Origin: Paracoccaceae bacterium
Lineage (GTDB): Bacteria; Pseudomonadota; Alphaproteobacteria; Rhodobacterales; Rhodobacteraceae
Length of the DNA: 32,219 bases
Direction of reading: 5' to 3'
Assembly (NCBI GenBank): GCA_024742455.1
Contig: JANSYL010000018.1
Coordinates: 1 to 32,219 of the forward strand
In this document: piece after piece, positions 7,857 to 14,219 of the stretch
Numbering within the stretch: the first letter of the stretch is position 1
How the letters are laid out: every line of letters begins with the position of its first letter
The notes under the pieces: model-generated
What the model was told of the DNA's origin: nothing
The model's database searches: none
Seen by the model: the letters and a program-made list of their open reading frames with translations, nothing else
Translations under genes and position numbers: made by a program

Positions 7857-9239
7857 TCAATACCGGTAATGCTCGGGCTTGAACGGGCCGTCCTGCGGCA
7901 CGCCGATATAGTCGGCCTGCGCCTTGTCGAGCGGCGTCAGTTTCGCGCCGATCTTGCCGAGATGCAGCCGCGCGACTTGCTCATCCAGTTTCTTCGGCAG
8001 GACATAGACCTTGTTTTCATACTGGTCGGACCGCGTGAACAGCTCGATCTGCGCCAGCACCTGGTTGGTGAAGCTGGCCGACATAACGAAGGACGGGTGG
8101 CCGGTGGCGTTGCCGAGGTTCAGAAGCCGCCCCTCGGACAGAAGGATGATCCGGTTGCCGCCCGGCATCTCGATCATGTCCACCTGTTCCTTGATGTTGG
8201 TCCATTTGTGGTTCTTCAGCGCGGCGACTTGAATTTCATTGTCGAAATGGCCGATATTGCCGACGATCGCCATGTCCTTCATCTCGCGCATGTGCTCGAT
8301 GCGGATCACGTCCTTGTTGCCGGTCGTGGTGATGAAGATGTCGGCGTCGAGGTTTTCCTCGAGCAGCACCACCTCGAACCCGTCCATTGCTGCCTGCAGG
8401 GCGCAGATCGGGTCGGCCTCGGTCACCTTGACGCGCGCGCCTGCGCCCGCGAGCGACGCCGCCGACCCCTTGCCCACATCGCCATAGCCGCAGACCACGG
8501 CGACCTTGCCCGCCATCATCGTGTCGGTCGCACGGCGGATACCGTCGACCAGCGATTCCTTGCAGCCGTACTTGTTGTCGAATTTCGACTTGGTCACGCT
8601 GTCATTGACGTTGATCGCCGGGAAGGGCAGCTGCCCGTCGCGCATCAGCTGATAGAGACGGTTGACGCCGGTCGTCGTTTCCTCGGACACGCCGATGATC
8701 TGGTCGCGGGTCTTGGTGAACCAGCCGGGGCTCATCTCCTTCCGCTTACTGATCTGCGCCTTGATGACTTCTTCTTCCTCGGATTGCGGGACCGGGATGA
8801 TCTCTTCGCCCGCCTCGGCCCGTGCGCCCAAAAGCACATAGAGCGTGGCGTCGCCGCCATCGTCCAGGATCATGTTCGGCCCGTCCTCGAACAGGAAGGA
8901 CCTGTCGAGGTAATCCCAGTGTTCTTCCAGCGTCTGACCCTTGATCGCGAAGACCGGCACACCGGCCTCGGCGATCGCTGCCGCTGCGTGATCCTGGGTC
9001 GAAAAGATGTTGCACGACGCCCAGCGGACATCGGCACCCATAGCCACAAGCGTTTCGATCAGAACGCCGGTCTGGATCGTCATGTGCAGCGAGCCCACGA
9101 TGCGCGCCCCCGTGAGCGGCTTTGCCGCGCCGTATTCCTCGCGCAGGGCCATCAGGCCCGGCATCTCGGTCTCGGCGATGACCAGCTCCTTGCGGCCATA
9201 GGCGGCCAGGGCGATGTCTTTGACGATGTAATCGGTCAC
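7857..9239 (-). CDS. ahcY: S-adenosyl-L-homocysteine hydrolase
   Basis: A 460-residue protein with the full AhcY pattern. It shows [17 protein letters not shown] at the start, [12 protein letters not shown], and the catalytic [15 protein letters not shown]. The NAD-binding [14 protein letters not shown] follows, and the C-terminus is the usual PFKPEHYRY. It reversibly splits S-adenosylhomocysteine into adenosine and homocysteine, keeping methyltransferases from product inhibition. I take the GTG at 9239 as the start because it places DYIVKD at the usual N-terminus; an in-frame ATG at 9284 would add 15 residues unlike the family. In R. capsulatus ahcY lies near regA and hvrB and is activated by the LysR protein HvrB; a LysR gene lies about 2.1 kb away here. 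A folded leader precedes it. Confidence 0.97.
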   Translation of the reverse strand: MTDYIVKDIALAAYGRKELVIAETEMPGLMALREEYGAAKPLTGARIVGSLHMTIQTGVLIETLVAMGADVRWASCNIFSTQDHAAAAIAEAGVPVFAIKGQTLEEHWDYLDRSFLFEDGPNMILDDGGDATLYVLLGARAEAGEEIIPVPQSEEEEVIKAQISKRKEMSPGWFTKTRDQIIGVSEETTTGVNRLYQLMRDGQLPFPAINVNDSVTKSKFDNKYGCKESLVDGIRRATDTMMAGKVAVVCGYGDVGKGSAASLAGAGARVKVTEADPICALQAAMDGFEVVLLEENLDADIFITTTGNKDVIRIEHMREMKDMAIVGNIGHFDNEIQVAALKNHKWTNIKEQVDMIEMPGGNRIILLSEGRLLNLGNATGHPSFVMSASFTNQVLAQIELFTRSDQYENKVYVLPKKLDEQVARLHLGKIGAKLTPLDKAQADYIGVPQDGPFKPEHYRY

Positions 9240-9285
9240 GGGTTCGGCATCCTGCGCTGTCGGAAATCCCGCGGGCCTTAGCACC

Positions 9286-9392
9286 GGACCCGGGGCAAGA
9301 CAACATGGCCCGGCGCGGTTTGGCCGGGAACGCGCACGGGCCGCAGCACAGCGGCCCCGGCCAAACGGCGCACCGTCACAGGCGCCGGGTCC
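9286..9392 (-). promoter_or_regulatory. structured 5' leader of ahcY, possible RNA switch
   Basis: On the ahcY strand an 8-bp outer stem (GGACCCGG, bases 9392-9385, with CCGGGTCC, 9293-9286) encloses a long hairpin at 9371-9313. That hairpin has three tiers: GCGC/GCGC, GTTTGGCCGGG/CCCGGCCAAAC and GGCCGC/GCGGCC. The apical loop has 6 bases and one side carries a 10-base bulge. A competing 6-bp stem, CGGCGC (9387-9382) with GCGCCG (9371-9366), would break both the outer stem and the first tier. The whole lies 46 bases before the GTG start. I could not align it to the SAH or SAM/SAH riboswitch consensus as I recall them. Function is inference. Confidence 0.4.
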
Positions 9393-9502
9393 TCAGGTCA
9401 TGCGGGGATGCCGGCAATGGCCATGATAGGCCCCCCCCCGCCATGGGGAGGATGGAGGCCAAGGTGCGCAGTCGCGTGCCCGGCCAACGCGTCGGAGGTG
9501 CA

Positions 9503-9523
9503 CCCGGGGCACGGCGCCCCGGG
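9503..9523 (-). terminator. hairpin after the first 26-residue gene
   Basis: CCCGGGGC and GCCCCGGG form a perfect 8-bp stem with a 5-base loop, 10 bases beyond the stop of the small gene at 9534. The arms are GC only and there is no T run, so Rho-independent action is uncertain. Confidence 0.5.
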
Positions 9524-9533
9524 CGTCGGGGGC

Positions 9534-9614
9534 TTATTTGCCGGTTTTCTTGTCGCCGGATCCCGGGCCGGTCGGCTTGCTGCCGGGCGAATTCTTGGTG
9601 TCTTTCTGGGTCAT
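9534..9614 (-). CDS. 26-residue lysine/glycine-rich microprotein
   Basis: The frame reads MTQKDTKNSPGSK, then PTGPGSGDKKTGK and a stop. Six of 26 residues are lysine, with many Gly, Pro, Ser and Thr and no hydrophobic core, so it should be disordered and basic. A strong ribosome site (GGGAGG) lies 6 bases before the ATG, and a hairpin follows the stop. A second 26-residue gene of the same style lies 150 bases upstream (9765-9845), also starting M-x-Q-K and ending in a basic residue. I do not recognise the family. The matched length, composition and signals argue for real genes, but there is no homology support here. Confidence 0.5.
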   Translation of the reverse strand: MTQKDTKNSPGSKPTGPGSGDKKTGK

Positions 9615-9713
9615 GGGCGTCCTCCCTTCATGCTCAAACGGACAACCCGAGCCTAACAGCACATCCCCGATTCGCACGGGTTTTCGGCGCCTTTCCGGAA
9701 ACCGCGCACAAGA

Positions 9714-9733
9714 GGGCGCGGTTGCCCGCGCCC
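9714..9733 (-). terminator. hairpin between the two microprotein genes
   Basis: GGGCGCGG and CCGCGCCC form an 8-bp stem with a 4-base loop. On the minus strand the run AAGGGCGCGG-gcaa-CCGCGCCCTCTT resembles an intrinsic terminator. It separates the two small genes into likely independent transcripts. Confidence 0.6.
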
Positions 9734-9764
9734 TTGCCGTCGTTACCTGAATACTGGGACCCGG

Positions 9765-9845
9765 TTACTTGCTCTTGCCGGGCTTGCCGGGTTGTGCGGA
9801 TTTGCCGGTTTTTGCCGGCTTCGCCTGAGCGGCTTTCTGACCCAT
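9765..9845 (-). CDS. 26-residue lysine-rich microprotein, second copy
   Basis: The frame reads MGQKAAQAKPAKT, then GKSAQPGKPGKSK and a stop. Seven of 26 residues are lysine, spaced by Ala/Gly/Pro in a pattern recalling histone H1-like or nucleic-acid-binding tails. GAGG lies 8 bases before the ATG. A terminator-like hairpin (9714-9733) follows. It has the same length as the neighbour at 9534 and shares the M-x-Q-K start, so the two may be diverged duplicates or simply similar. Function is unknown; binding of DNA, RNA or the ribosome is a guess from charge alone. Confidence 0.5.
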   Translation of the reverse strand: MGQKAAQAKPAKTGKSAQPGKPGKSK

Positions 9846-10026
9846 GGGACACCTCATGTCACCGTCGCGGCGCACCATGCGTGCGACACGGTCACGCTGC
9901 CCGGATTCTCGCGTCCTGTCGCAGACATTTTCGCCCTGCCGATGTCGAATTTTCACCTGCGATTCCGGGGTGGTGCGGGCAGGCTGCAATGGTATCACCG
10001 GTCCCGTGTGACGACCGAGGTTCGCG

Positions 10027-10629
10027 ATGTCCAAATCCCCGCCGCGCGCCTGGCAGCGCATGTTGTCGGGCCGCCGCCTTGACCTGCTCGACCCCACGCC
10101 CGTCGATATCGAGATCGCCGATATCGCCCATGGGCTGGCCTTCGTGGCGCGCTGGAACGGGCAGACGGCGGGGGATTTCGCCTATTCGGTGGCTGAACAT
10201 GCGCTGCTGGTCGAAGATATCTGCGGCCGTCTGAAACCCGACTGGCCTGCGAAATGGAGGCTGGCGGCCCTGCTGCATGATGCGCCCGAATACGTGATCG
10301 GTGACATGATCTCACCGGTGAAGGCGGCGGTGGGGCCGGGCTACGGTGCATTGGACGACCGGCTGACGGCGGCGATCCACCTGCGCTTTGGCCTGCCCGC
10401 AACCCTGCCGAAACCCGTCAAGGCGCTGATCAAAAGGGCCGACCGCATCTCGGCCTGGCTGGAGGCGACGCAACTGGCCGGGTTCACCCCGGCCGAGGCC
10501 GACAGGTTCTTTGGCCGCCCCGATCCTGCGGTCACCGAGGGTCTGACCCTGATCCTCCGTCCGCCGGTCGAGGTGCGGGCCGCCTTCACCGCGCGCCACA
10601 ACGCGCTGCTGGCGGCCTGCGATGCATGA
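10027..10629 (+). CDS. HD-domain phosphohydrolase (YfbR-like)
   Basis: A 200-residue protein of the HD superfamily, close to COG1896 5'-nucleotidase-type hydrolases. Likely metal ligands are visible: His35 (IADIAHGLAF), His58 (SVAEHALLV), His84-Asp85 (AALLHDAPEYV) and an aspartate near 138 (KRADRISAWLEA). The N-terminal line TPVDIEIADIAHGLA is typical of the group. Such enzymes hydrolyse (deoxy)nucleoside monophosphates or related substrates; the substrate here is not shown. GAGG lies 6 bases before the ATG. Its stop overlaps the start of the following acetyltransferase gene, indicating co-expression. Confidence 0.85.
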   Translation: MSKSPPRAWQRMLSGRRLDLLDPTPVDIEIADIAHGLAFVARWNGQTAGDFAYSVAEHALLVEDICGRLKPDWPAKWRLAALLHDAPEYVIGDMISPVKAAVGPGYGALDDRLTAAIHLRFGLPATLPKPVKALIKRADRISAWLEATQLAGFTPAEADRFFGRPDPAVTEGLTLILRPPVEVRAAFTARHNALLAACDA

Positions 10630-11107
10630 GTTTCATGTCCGCAGGGCCGCGCCCTTCGACCTGGGTGCGATGGCGGGCCTCTTGAATGCGATCATCGCGC
10701 GCGGCGGCACCACCGCCATGGTCGATCCTGTCACCCCAGACGACATCGCCAGCTGGATCGCCGCGCCCGCTGCGGTGTTTCACGTGGCCGAGGCGGCGGG
10801 CCGGATCGCGGGGTTTCAATGGATCGAGCCCCATGATGACCTGCCGCCCGAGGCCTGCGATATCGCCACCTTCGTACAACCGGAACGCAGCGGAATGGGC
10901 ATCGGATCGGCGCTGTTCGCCGCCACGGAACCGGCGGCGCGACGGCTTGGCTACCACTGGATCAACGCCACGATCCGGGCCGACAATGACGGGGGGCTGG
11001 CCTACTACCAGTCGCGGGGGTTCCGCGACTGGCAGGTGATCCGCGGGGTGGCGCTGCGCAATGGCCTGGTGGTGGACAAGGTCTGCAAACGCTATGATCT
11101 CGATTGA
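10622..11107 (+). CDS. GNAT-family N-acetyltransferase
   Basis: A 161-residue single-domain acetyltransferase. It starts FHVRRAAPFDLGAMAGLLN and has the acetyl-CoA loop RSGMGIGSALFAA (the R-x-x-G-x-G/A element) near residue 91. The C-terminal NDGGLAYYQSRGFRDWQVIRG is the usual motif B strand-helix. The acceptor cannot be told from sequence; the form resembles phosphinothricin-type small-molecule acetyltransferases. It starts 8 bases inside the end of the HD hydrolase gene, so the pair is translationally coupled. A hairpin follows the stop. Confidence 0.85.
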   Translation: MHEFHVRRAAPFDLGAMAGLLNAIIARGGTTAMVDPVTPDDIASWIAAPAAVFHVAEAAGRIAGFQWIEPHDDLPPEACDIATFVQPERSGMGIGSALFAATEPAARRLGYHWINATIRADNDGGLAYYQSRGFRDWQVIRGVALRNGLVVDKVCKRYDLD

Positions 11108-11109
11108 TC

Positions 11110-11131
11110 GCCTGTAACCTGGCTTACAGGC
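11110..11131. terminator. bidirectional hairpin between convergent genes
   Basis: GCCTGTAA and TTACAGGC form a perfect 8-bp stem with a 6-base loop, two bases after the acetyltransferase stop. Its right arm contains the stop codon of the small minus-strand gene at 11124-11291, so it could end transcripts from both sides. Confidence 0.6.
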
Positions 11132-11291
11132 GCCCGACTTCCCTGAACAGGCGGTGGCGCAACCGCTGGTCCCGTGACCTGGCGTGGTGATCTGTGGTCG
11201 GTCGGTCGTGCCGGTCCGCCCAGTGACCGGGCGCATCCCAGCCATCGTTGCGCGTGGCGATCCTGAAACTGTCTGCGAATATCCTGAACAT
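11124..11291 (-). CDS. 55-residue small protein of unknown function
   Basis: A short minus-strand frame opening MFRIFADSFRIATRNDGWD, continuing APGHWADRHDRPTTDHHARS and ending RHRLFREVGRL. It is rich in Arg, His and Asp, with an amphipathic N-terminal helix. GGAG lies exactly 6 bases before the ATG (an alternative ATG two codons upstream is too close to it). The frame ends inside a terminator-like hairpin shared with the acetyltransferase gene. Third-base GC is high, as in nearby genes. It is divergent from the LysR gene, whose start is 96 bases away. I do not recognise a named family with certainty. Confidence 0.55.
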   Translation of the reverse strand: MFRIFADSFRIATRNDGWDAPGHWADRHDRPTTDHHARSRDQRLRHRLFREVGRL

Positions 11292-11364
11292 GGTCATCTC
11301 CGGTGTTTTGCACTGTCCGGAGGTTTCGCAGGATTGACGCTGGCCAGCGAGTCAGGAAAAGTCA

Positions 11365-11391
11365 CCATATGTTAGCTGAACTTTCATATGG
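11365..11391. promoter_or_regulatory. CCATATG dyad overlapping the LysR gene start
   Basis: CCATATG (11365-11371) and CATATGG (11385-11391) form a perfect 7-bp inverted repeat with a 13-base spacer. The right arm contains the ATG of the LysR gene. LysR-type regulators often bind interrupted dyads near their own start and repress themselves, so this is a candidate operator. The divergent 55-residue gene could be a co-regulated target. Confidence 0.45.
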
Positions 11392-12278
11392 ATTGGCGTG
11401 AGATCCCCTCGCTCGCTGCCTTGCGCGCATTCGAGGCGGCGGCGCGCTGCGGGTCCTATTCGGCCGCCGCGCGGGAGCTTAACGTCACCCATGCCGCCAT
11501 CGCCCAGCATGTCCGCGCGCTTGAGCTGGACCTGGGTCAGCCCCTGATGGAACGGCAGGGGCGCGGGGTTGCCCCTGTTGGCGCGGGCCGCCAGCTGGCA
11601 CGCGACCTTGCCACCGGTTTTGCCGAGATCGCCGCCGGTATCAGCACGGCGCGGGGTGCGCGCGAAGACGGCCCGGTCTCGATCACCACGACGCAAAGCT
11701 TCGCCGAGAACTGGCTGATGCCGCGCATCGCGGGCTTCTGGGCGGCCCATCCCGGCCTCGCCGTCAGCGTGACCGCCGAGAACACGGTGGTCGACCTGTT
11801 CCGCAGCCCCCACCATCTGGCCATCCGATATGGCAGCGGCGACTGGCCGGGGCTCGAGGCCGAGCGCCTGACCGAGGGCCGAAATGTCATTGTCGGCACC
11901 CCCGACCTGATGACCCGGCTTCCGCCCGGATGCGACGCCGCGCAGCCCGAAGGTCGCCGCGCGCTCGAACACATGCCGTGGCTGAACGATTCCAGCTATG
12001 GCGAGTTTTTCGCCTGGCTGACGGCGCAGGGCATCACCCCGGCGCCGCCCTTTCTGACGGAACTGACCTCGAACGCGATGGTTCTGGCGGCCTGCCGGGC
12101 GGGGGCGGGCCTGTCCGTGCAGCCCTTCGCGGTGGTCGAAGGCGATCTGGCAAAGGGTCGCCTTGTCGAGGTGCCTGCACCGCAGACCACGGGTCTGGGC
12201 TATTTCACGGTGCGCCCGCCCGGCCCCGTATCGGACCGGCTGCGCCTGTTTCTGCGCTGGCTCGGATCGGTCGCGTGA
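11388..12278 (+). CDS. LysR-family transcriptional regulator, HvrB candidate
   Basis: A 296-residue regulator with an N-terminal winged helix-turn-helix (LRAFEAAARCGSYSAAARELNVTHAAIAQHVRALE, about residues 12-46, shown here by its ends). A GcvA-type effector domain follows (TTTQSFAENWLMPRIAGFWAAHP). In R. capsulatus the LysR protein HvrB, encoded between regA and ahcY, activates ahcY. This gene lies between regA and ahcY too, so HvrB is a reasonable positional guess, but GcvA-like LysR genes are abundant and identity cannot be proved here. Low oxygen or light-linked control would be inference. A dyad overlaps its start codon. Confidence 0.82.
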   Translation: MDWREIPSLAALRAFEAAARCGSYSAAARELNVTHAAIAQHVRALELDLGQPLMERQGRGVAPVGAGRQLARDLATGFAEIAAGISTARGAREDGPVSITTTQSFAENWLMPRIAGFWAAHPGLAVSVTAENTVVDLFRSPHHLAIRYGSGDWPGLEAERLTEGRNVIVGTPDLMTRLPPGCDAAQPEGRRALEHMPWLNDSSYGEFFAWLTAQGITPAPPFLTELTSNAMVLAACRAGAGLSVQPFAVVEGDLAKGRLVEVPAPQTTGLGYFTVRPPGPVSDRLRLFLRWLGSVA

Positions 12279-12284
12279 CGGGAA

Positions 12285-12794
12285 TCAGCGGAAGAAACAG
12301 GTCACGCCGGCCCAAAGCAGGCCCACCTCGGTTTCCTCGGCGTTGAGCAGCCCGAAAATGTCACCGCGATTGAACTCGGTGCCCAGCGTCGTGACCTGGA
12401 AACTGGTCTGCGGCATCTCCAGCCGCGGCTGGCCCGCCACGAAACCGCCCGCCACCGGAAAGGCCGGGTCAGACGACGTCCAGCCGGCGAAGGCCCCGTC
12501 GAGGAAATTCAGCGTCAGCCCGTCTTCCCAGGTCGCCGCCGTCACCGGGCCTGCGCCGCATTCGGTGTTGGTGCTGACGCTGACCGGCGTCTCGTCCAGA
12601 AGGCGCGACACCACGTCGATAACGCCGGTCTGTTCGCGCCCGAAATCGATGCGCAGCGGGCCGGAATTGGGCAACAGCCCGCCGCCGTCCAGCACAAGTG
12701 TCGGCGGTTCCGGCTCACGCGGGGTGGTAACACAAGCCGCCAGAAGGGGCAGCAGAACAATGACGGGGGCCAGGCGGGCAAGGCGACGGATCAT
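12285..12794 (-). CDS. predicted lipoprotein of unknown function
   Basis: A 169-residue protein with a lipoprotein signal: MIRRLARLAP, a hydrophobic stretch and the lipobox LLAAC, cysteine about residue 21. The mature part has no motif I recognise; it contains two cysteines besides the lipidated one and looks beta-rich. The ATG at 12794 is chosen because it gives the signal peptide; the frame remains open upstream towards regA. It lies 38 bases downstream of regA on the same strand, where hvrA occurs in R. capsulatus, but it does not resemble the H-NS-like HvrA. Its stop faces the LysR stop 6 bases away. Confidence 0.75.
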   Translation of the reverse strand: MIRRLARLAPVIVLLPLLAACVTTPREPEPPTLVLDGGGLLPNSGPLRIDFGREQTGVIDVVSRLLDETPVSVSTNTECGAGPVTAATWEDGLTLNFLDGAFAGWTSSDPAFPVAGGFVAGQPRLEMPQTSFQVTTLGTEFNRGDIFGLLNAEETEVGLLWAGVTCFFR

Positions 12795-12832
12795 GGGGCA
12801 CGACTCAGCGATCGGGTGATTGGGCCGCCCTC

Positions 12833-13390
12833 TTATCGCGGCGAACGCTTGGCGAGAATACGTTGCAGCGTCCGGCGGTGCATATTCAGCCGCCGCGCGG
12901 TTTCGCTGACATTGCGGTCGCACAGCTCGTAGACCCGCTGAATATGTTCCCACCGCACCCGGTCGGCCGACATCGGGTTCTCGGGCGGCGGCGGCATCTC
13001 CTCTTCTTCGGCCAGAAGGGCCGCCGTTATGTCATTGGCATCGGCGGGTTTCGACAGGTAATCGGTGGCCCCGATCTTGACCGCCGCCACCGCCGTGGCA
13101 ATCGCGCCGTAGCCCGTCAGAACCACGATGCGGCTGTCGGGGCGCTTTTCACGCAGGGTTTCGACCACGTCGAGCCCGTTGCCATCCTCGAGCCGAAGAT
13201 CGACCACGGCATAGGCGGGCGGACGCGCGGTGGCGATGGCGCGCCCCGCCGCGACAGACCCCGCCGCCTCGACCTCGAAGCCGCGCTTTTCCATCGCCCG
13301 TTGCAGGCGGCGCAGGAACGGTTCGTCGTCATCGACGAGCAGCAGGGACTTGTCGGGACCGATCTCGCGAAGGCTGCGGTCGTTGGCCAT
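12833..13390 (-). CDS. regA: RegA/PrrA-type redox response regulator
   Basis: A 185-residue two-part regulator. The receiver domain (about 13-125) has the acidic pair Asp20/Asp21, the phospho-acceptor Asp64 in VVDLRL, and Lys114 in SKPAD. A four-proline linker (133-136) follows, then a Fis-type helix-turn-helix (about 160-181, ETARRLNMHRRTLQRIL). This is the layout of RegA/PrrA/ActR, which controls photosynthesis, respiration, carbon and nitrogen fixation genes in response to redox state. Its kinase RegB is encoded at 14220. It follows senC on the minus strand, with its own near-consensus promoter in the 81-base gap, so it can be expressed without senC. Confidence 0.97.
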   Translation of the reverse strand: MANDRSLREIGPDKSLLLVDDDEPFLRRLQRAMEKRGFEVEAAGSVAAGRAIATARPPAYAVVDLRLEDGNGLDVVETLREKRPDSRIVVLTGYGAIATAVAAVKIGATDYLSKPADANDITAALLAEEEEMPPPPENPMSADRVRWEHIQRVYELCDRNVSETARRLNMHRRTLQRILAKRSPR

Positions 13391-13422
13391 TGCCTCATCC
13401 TTGGTCGTTTACTGGTGCAACA

Positions 13423-13450
13423 GTTATAAGCACGCCGCGACCTGCGTCAA
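13423..13450 (-). promoter_or_regulatory. sigma-70-type promoter of regA
   Basis: On the minus strand TTGACG (13450-13445) and TATAAC (13428-13423) are separated by 16 bases, close to consensus. The expected start of transcription is near 13416, about 26 bases before the regA ATG. It lies in the gap between senC and regA. Confidence 0.7.
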
Positions 13451-13471
13451 ATTATCCCGTGAAATCCGGCG

Positions 13472-14116
13472 TTAGGACCCTGCCGCCTCGATGAAGCAGG
13501 CGGTTCGGTCGGCCATGTCGGCCGGGGTGATCTCACGCGAGAAGAACTCGACGAACCCGAACTCGGGCAAGACGAGATAGGTGAAGGCAGAATGATCCAC
13601 CAGGTAGAACGGATCATCGCCTTCGCGATTGGCCCGGTAATACACCCGGTAGGCATCGGCCGCCGCATCGGTCTGCTCCGGCGACCCGGTCAGTCCCAGC
13701 ATGCGCGGATGGATGTTCGAGGTGAACCGCTCCACTACCTCGGGCGTGTCGCGTTCCGGGTCCACCGATACAAAGACAGGCAGGGTGCTGTAGCCGCGTT
13801 CGTCAAGGATATCGACGGCCTCGGCATTGCGCACGGTATCCAGCGGGCAGACATCGGGGCAGAACGTGTAGCCGAAATAAAGCAGCGTCGGTTCGGTGAT
13901 CACATCGGCATCGGTTACCGTCTCTCCGGTTTCCGAGACCAGCTCGAACGGCCCCCCGATCACGTCGCTGCCGCCCGCGATGGCGGTGGTGCGGCACTGG
14001 GCGAAGGGGTCGGCCTCGGCGGTCTGGCGGGCGTTTCCAAGGGTGATGGCAACGGCCGCGCCGAGCAGCAGGGCACCGACAAGCGCGACGGCGGCGATGG
14101 CATAGGTGCGGGTCAT
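13472..14116 (-). CDS. senC: SCO1/SenC/PrrC-family copper protein
   Basis: A 214-residue thioredoxin-fold protein with an N-terminal membrane anchor (about residues 5-27). It carries the copper-binding set of the SCO family: Cys86 and Cys90 in TFCPDVCP, and His175 in VDHSAF. VFVSVDPERDTPE is also typical. SenC/PrrC helps insert copper into cbb3-type or aa3-type cytochrome oxidase and, in Rhodobacter, affects signalling through RegB. It sits between regB (divergent) and regA, the arrangement of the classic reg locus. Confidence 0.95.
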   Translation of the reverse strand: MTRTYAIAAVALVGALLLGAAVAITLGNARQTAEADPFAQCRTTAIAGGSDVIGGPFELVSETGETVTDADVITEPTLLYFGYTFCPDVCPLDTVRNAEAVDILDERGYSTLPVFVSVDPERDTPEVVERFTSNIHPRMLGLTGSPEQTDAAADAYRVYYRANREGDDPFYLVDHSAFTYLVLPEFGFVEFFSREITPADMADRTACFIEAAGS

Positions 14117-14152
14117 GGGGCAGGTCCTTAGGACAGGGACAGGGACGTTCGG

Positions 14153-14186
14153 TTGATTACCTAGGGTCTGCGCCCTATCAAATCAC
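14153..14186. promoter_or_regulatory. overlapping divergent senC/regB promoters on a shared dyad
   Basis: On the plus strand TTGATT (14153-14158), 17 bases and TATCAA (14176-14181) could drive regB. On the minus strand TTGATA (14181-14176), 16 bases and TAATCA (14159-14154) could drive senC. Predicted leaders are each about 30 bases to the ATG. The two promoters nearly coincide because the DNA is a dyad: TGAT...TAGGG-tctgcg-CCCTA...ATCA, centred near 14169. A dimeric regulator bound there would cover both promoters. Binding by RegA is possible but the sequence does not clearly match the RegA consensus. Confidence 0.5.
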
Positions 14187-14219
14187 GTCAGCACAGATGT
14201 GACAGAAAGCCCTCCCTCC

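Noticed and set aside
7716-9281. 521-codon plus-strand frame opposite ahcY
   Set aside because: It mirrors ahcY exactly, has no recognisable domain, and such long antisense frames are expected in GC-rich DNA.
9240-9420. Known SAH or SAM/SAH riboswitch
   Set aside because: The conserved core bases I recall for these classes are not present in the right order, although the region is structured.
9431-9439. Run of nine C as a phase-variable tract
   Set aside because: It is not inside or just before a gene that would change frame or promoter spacing.
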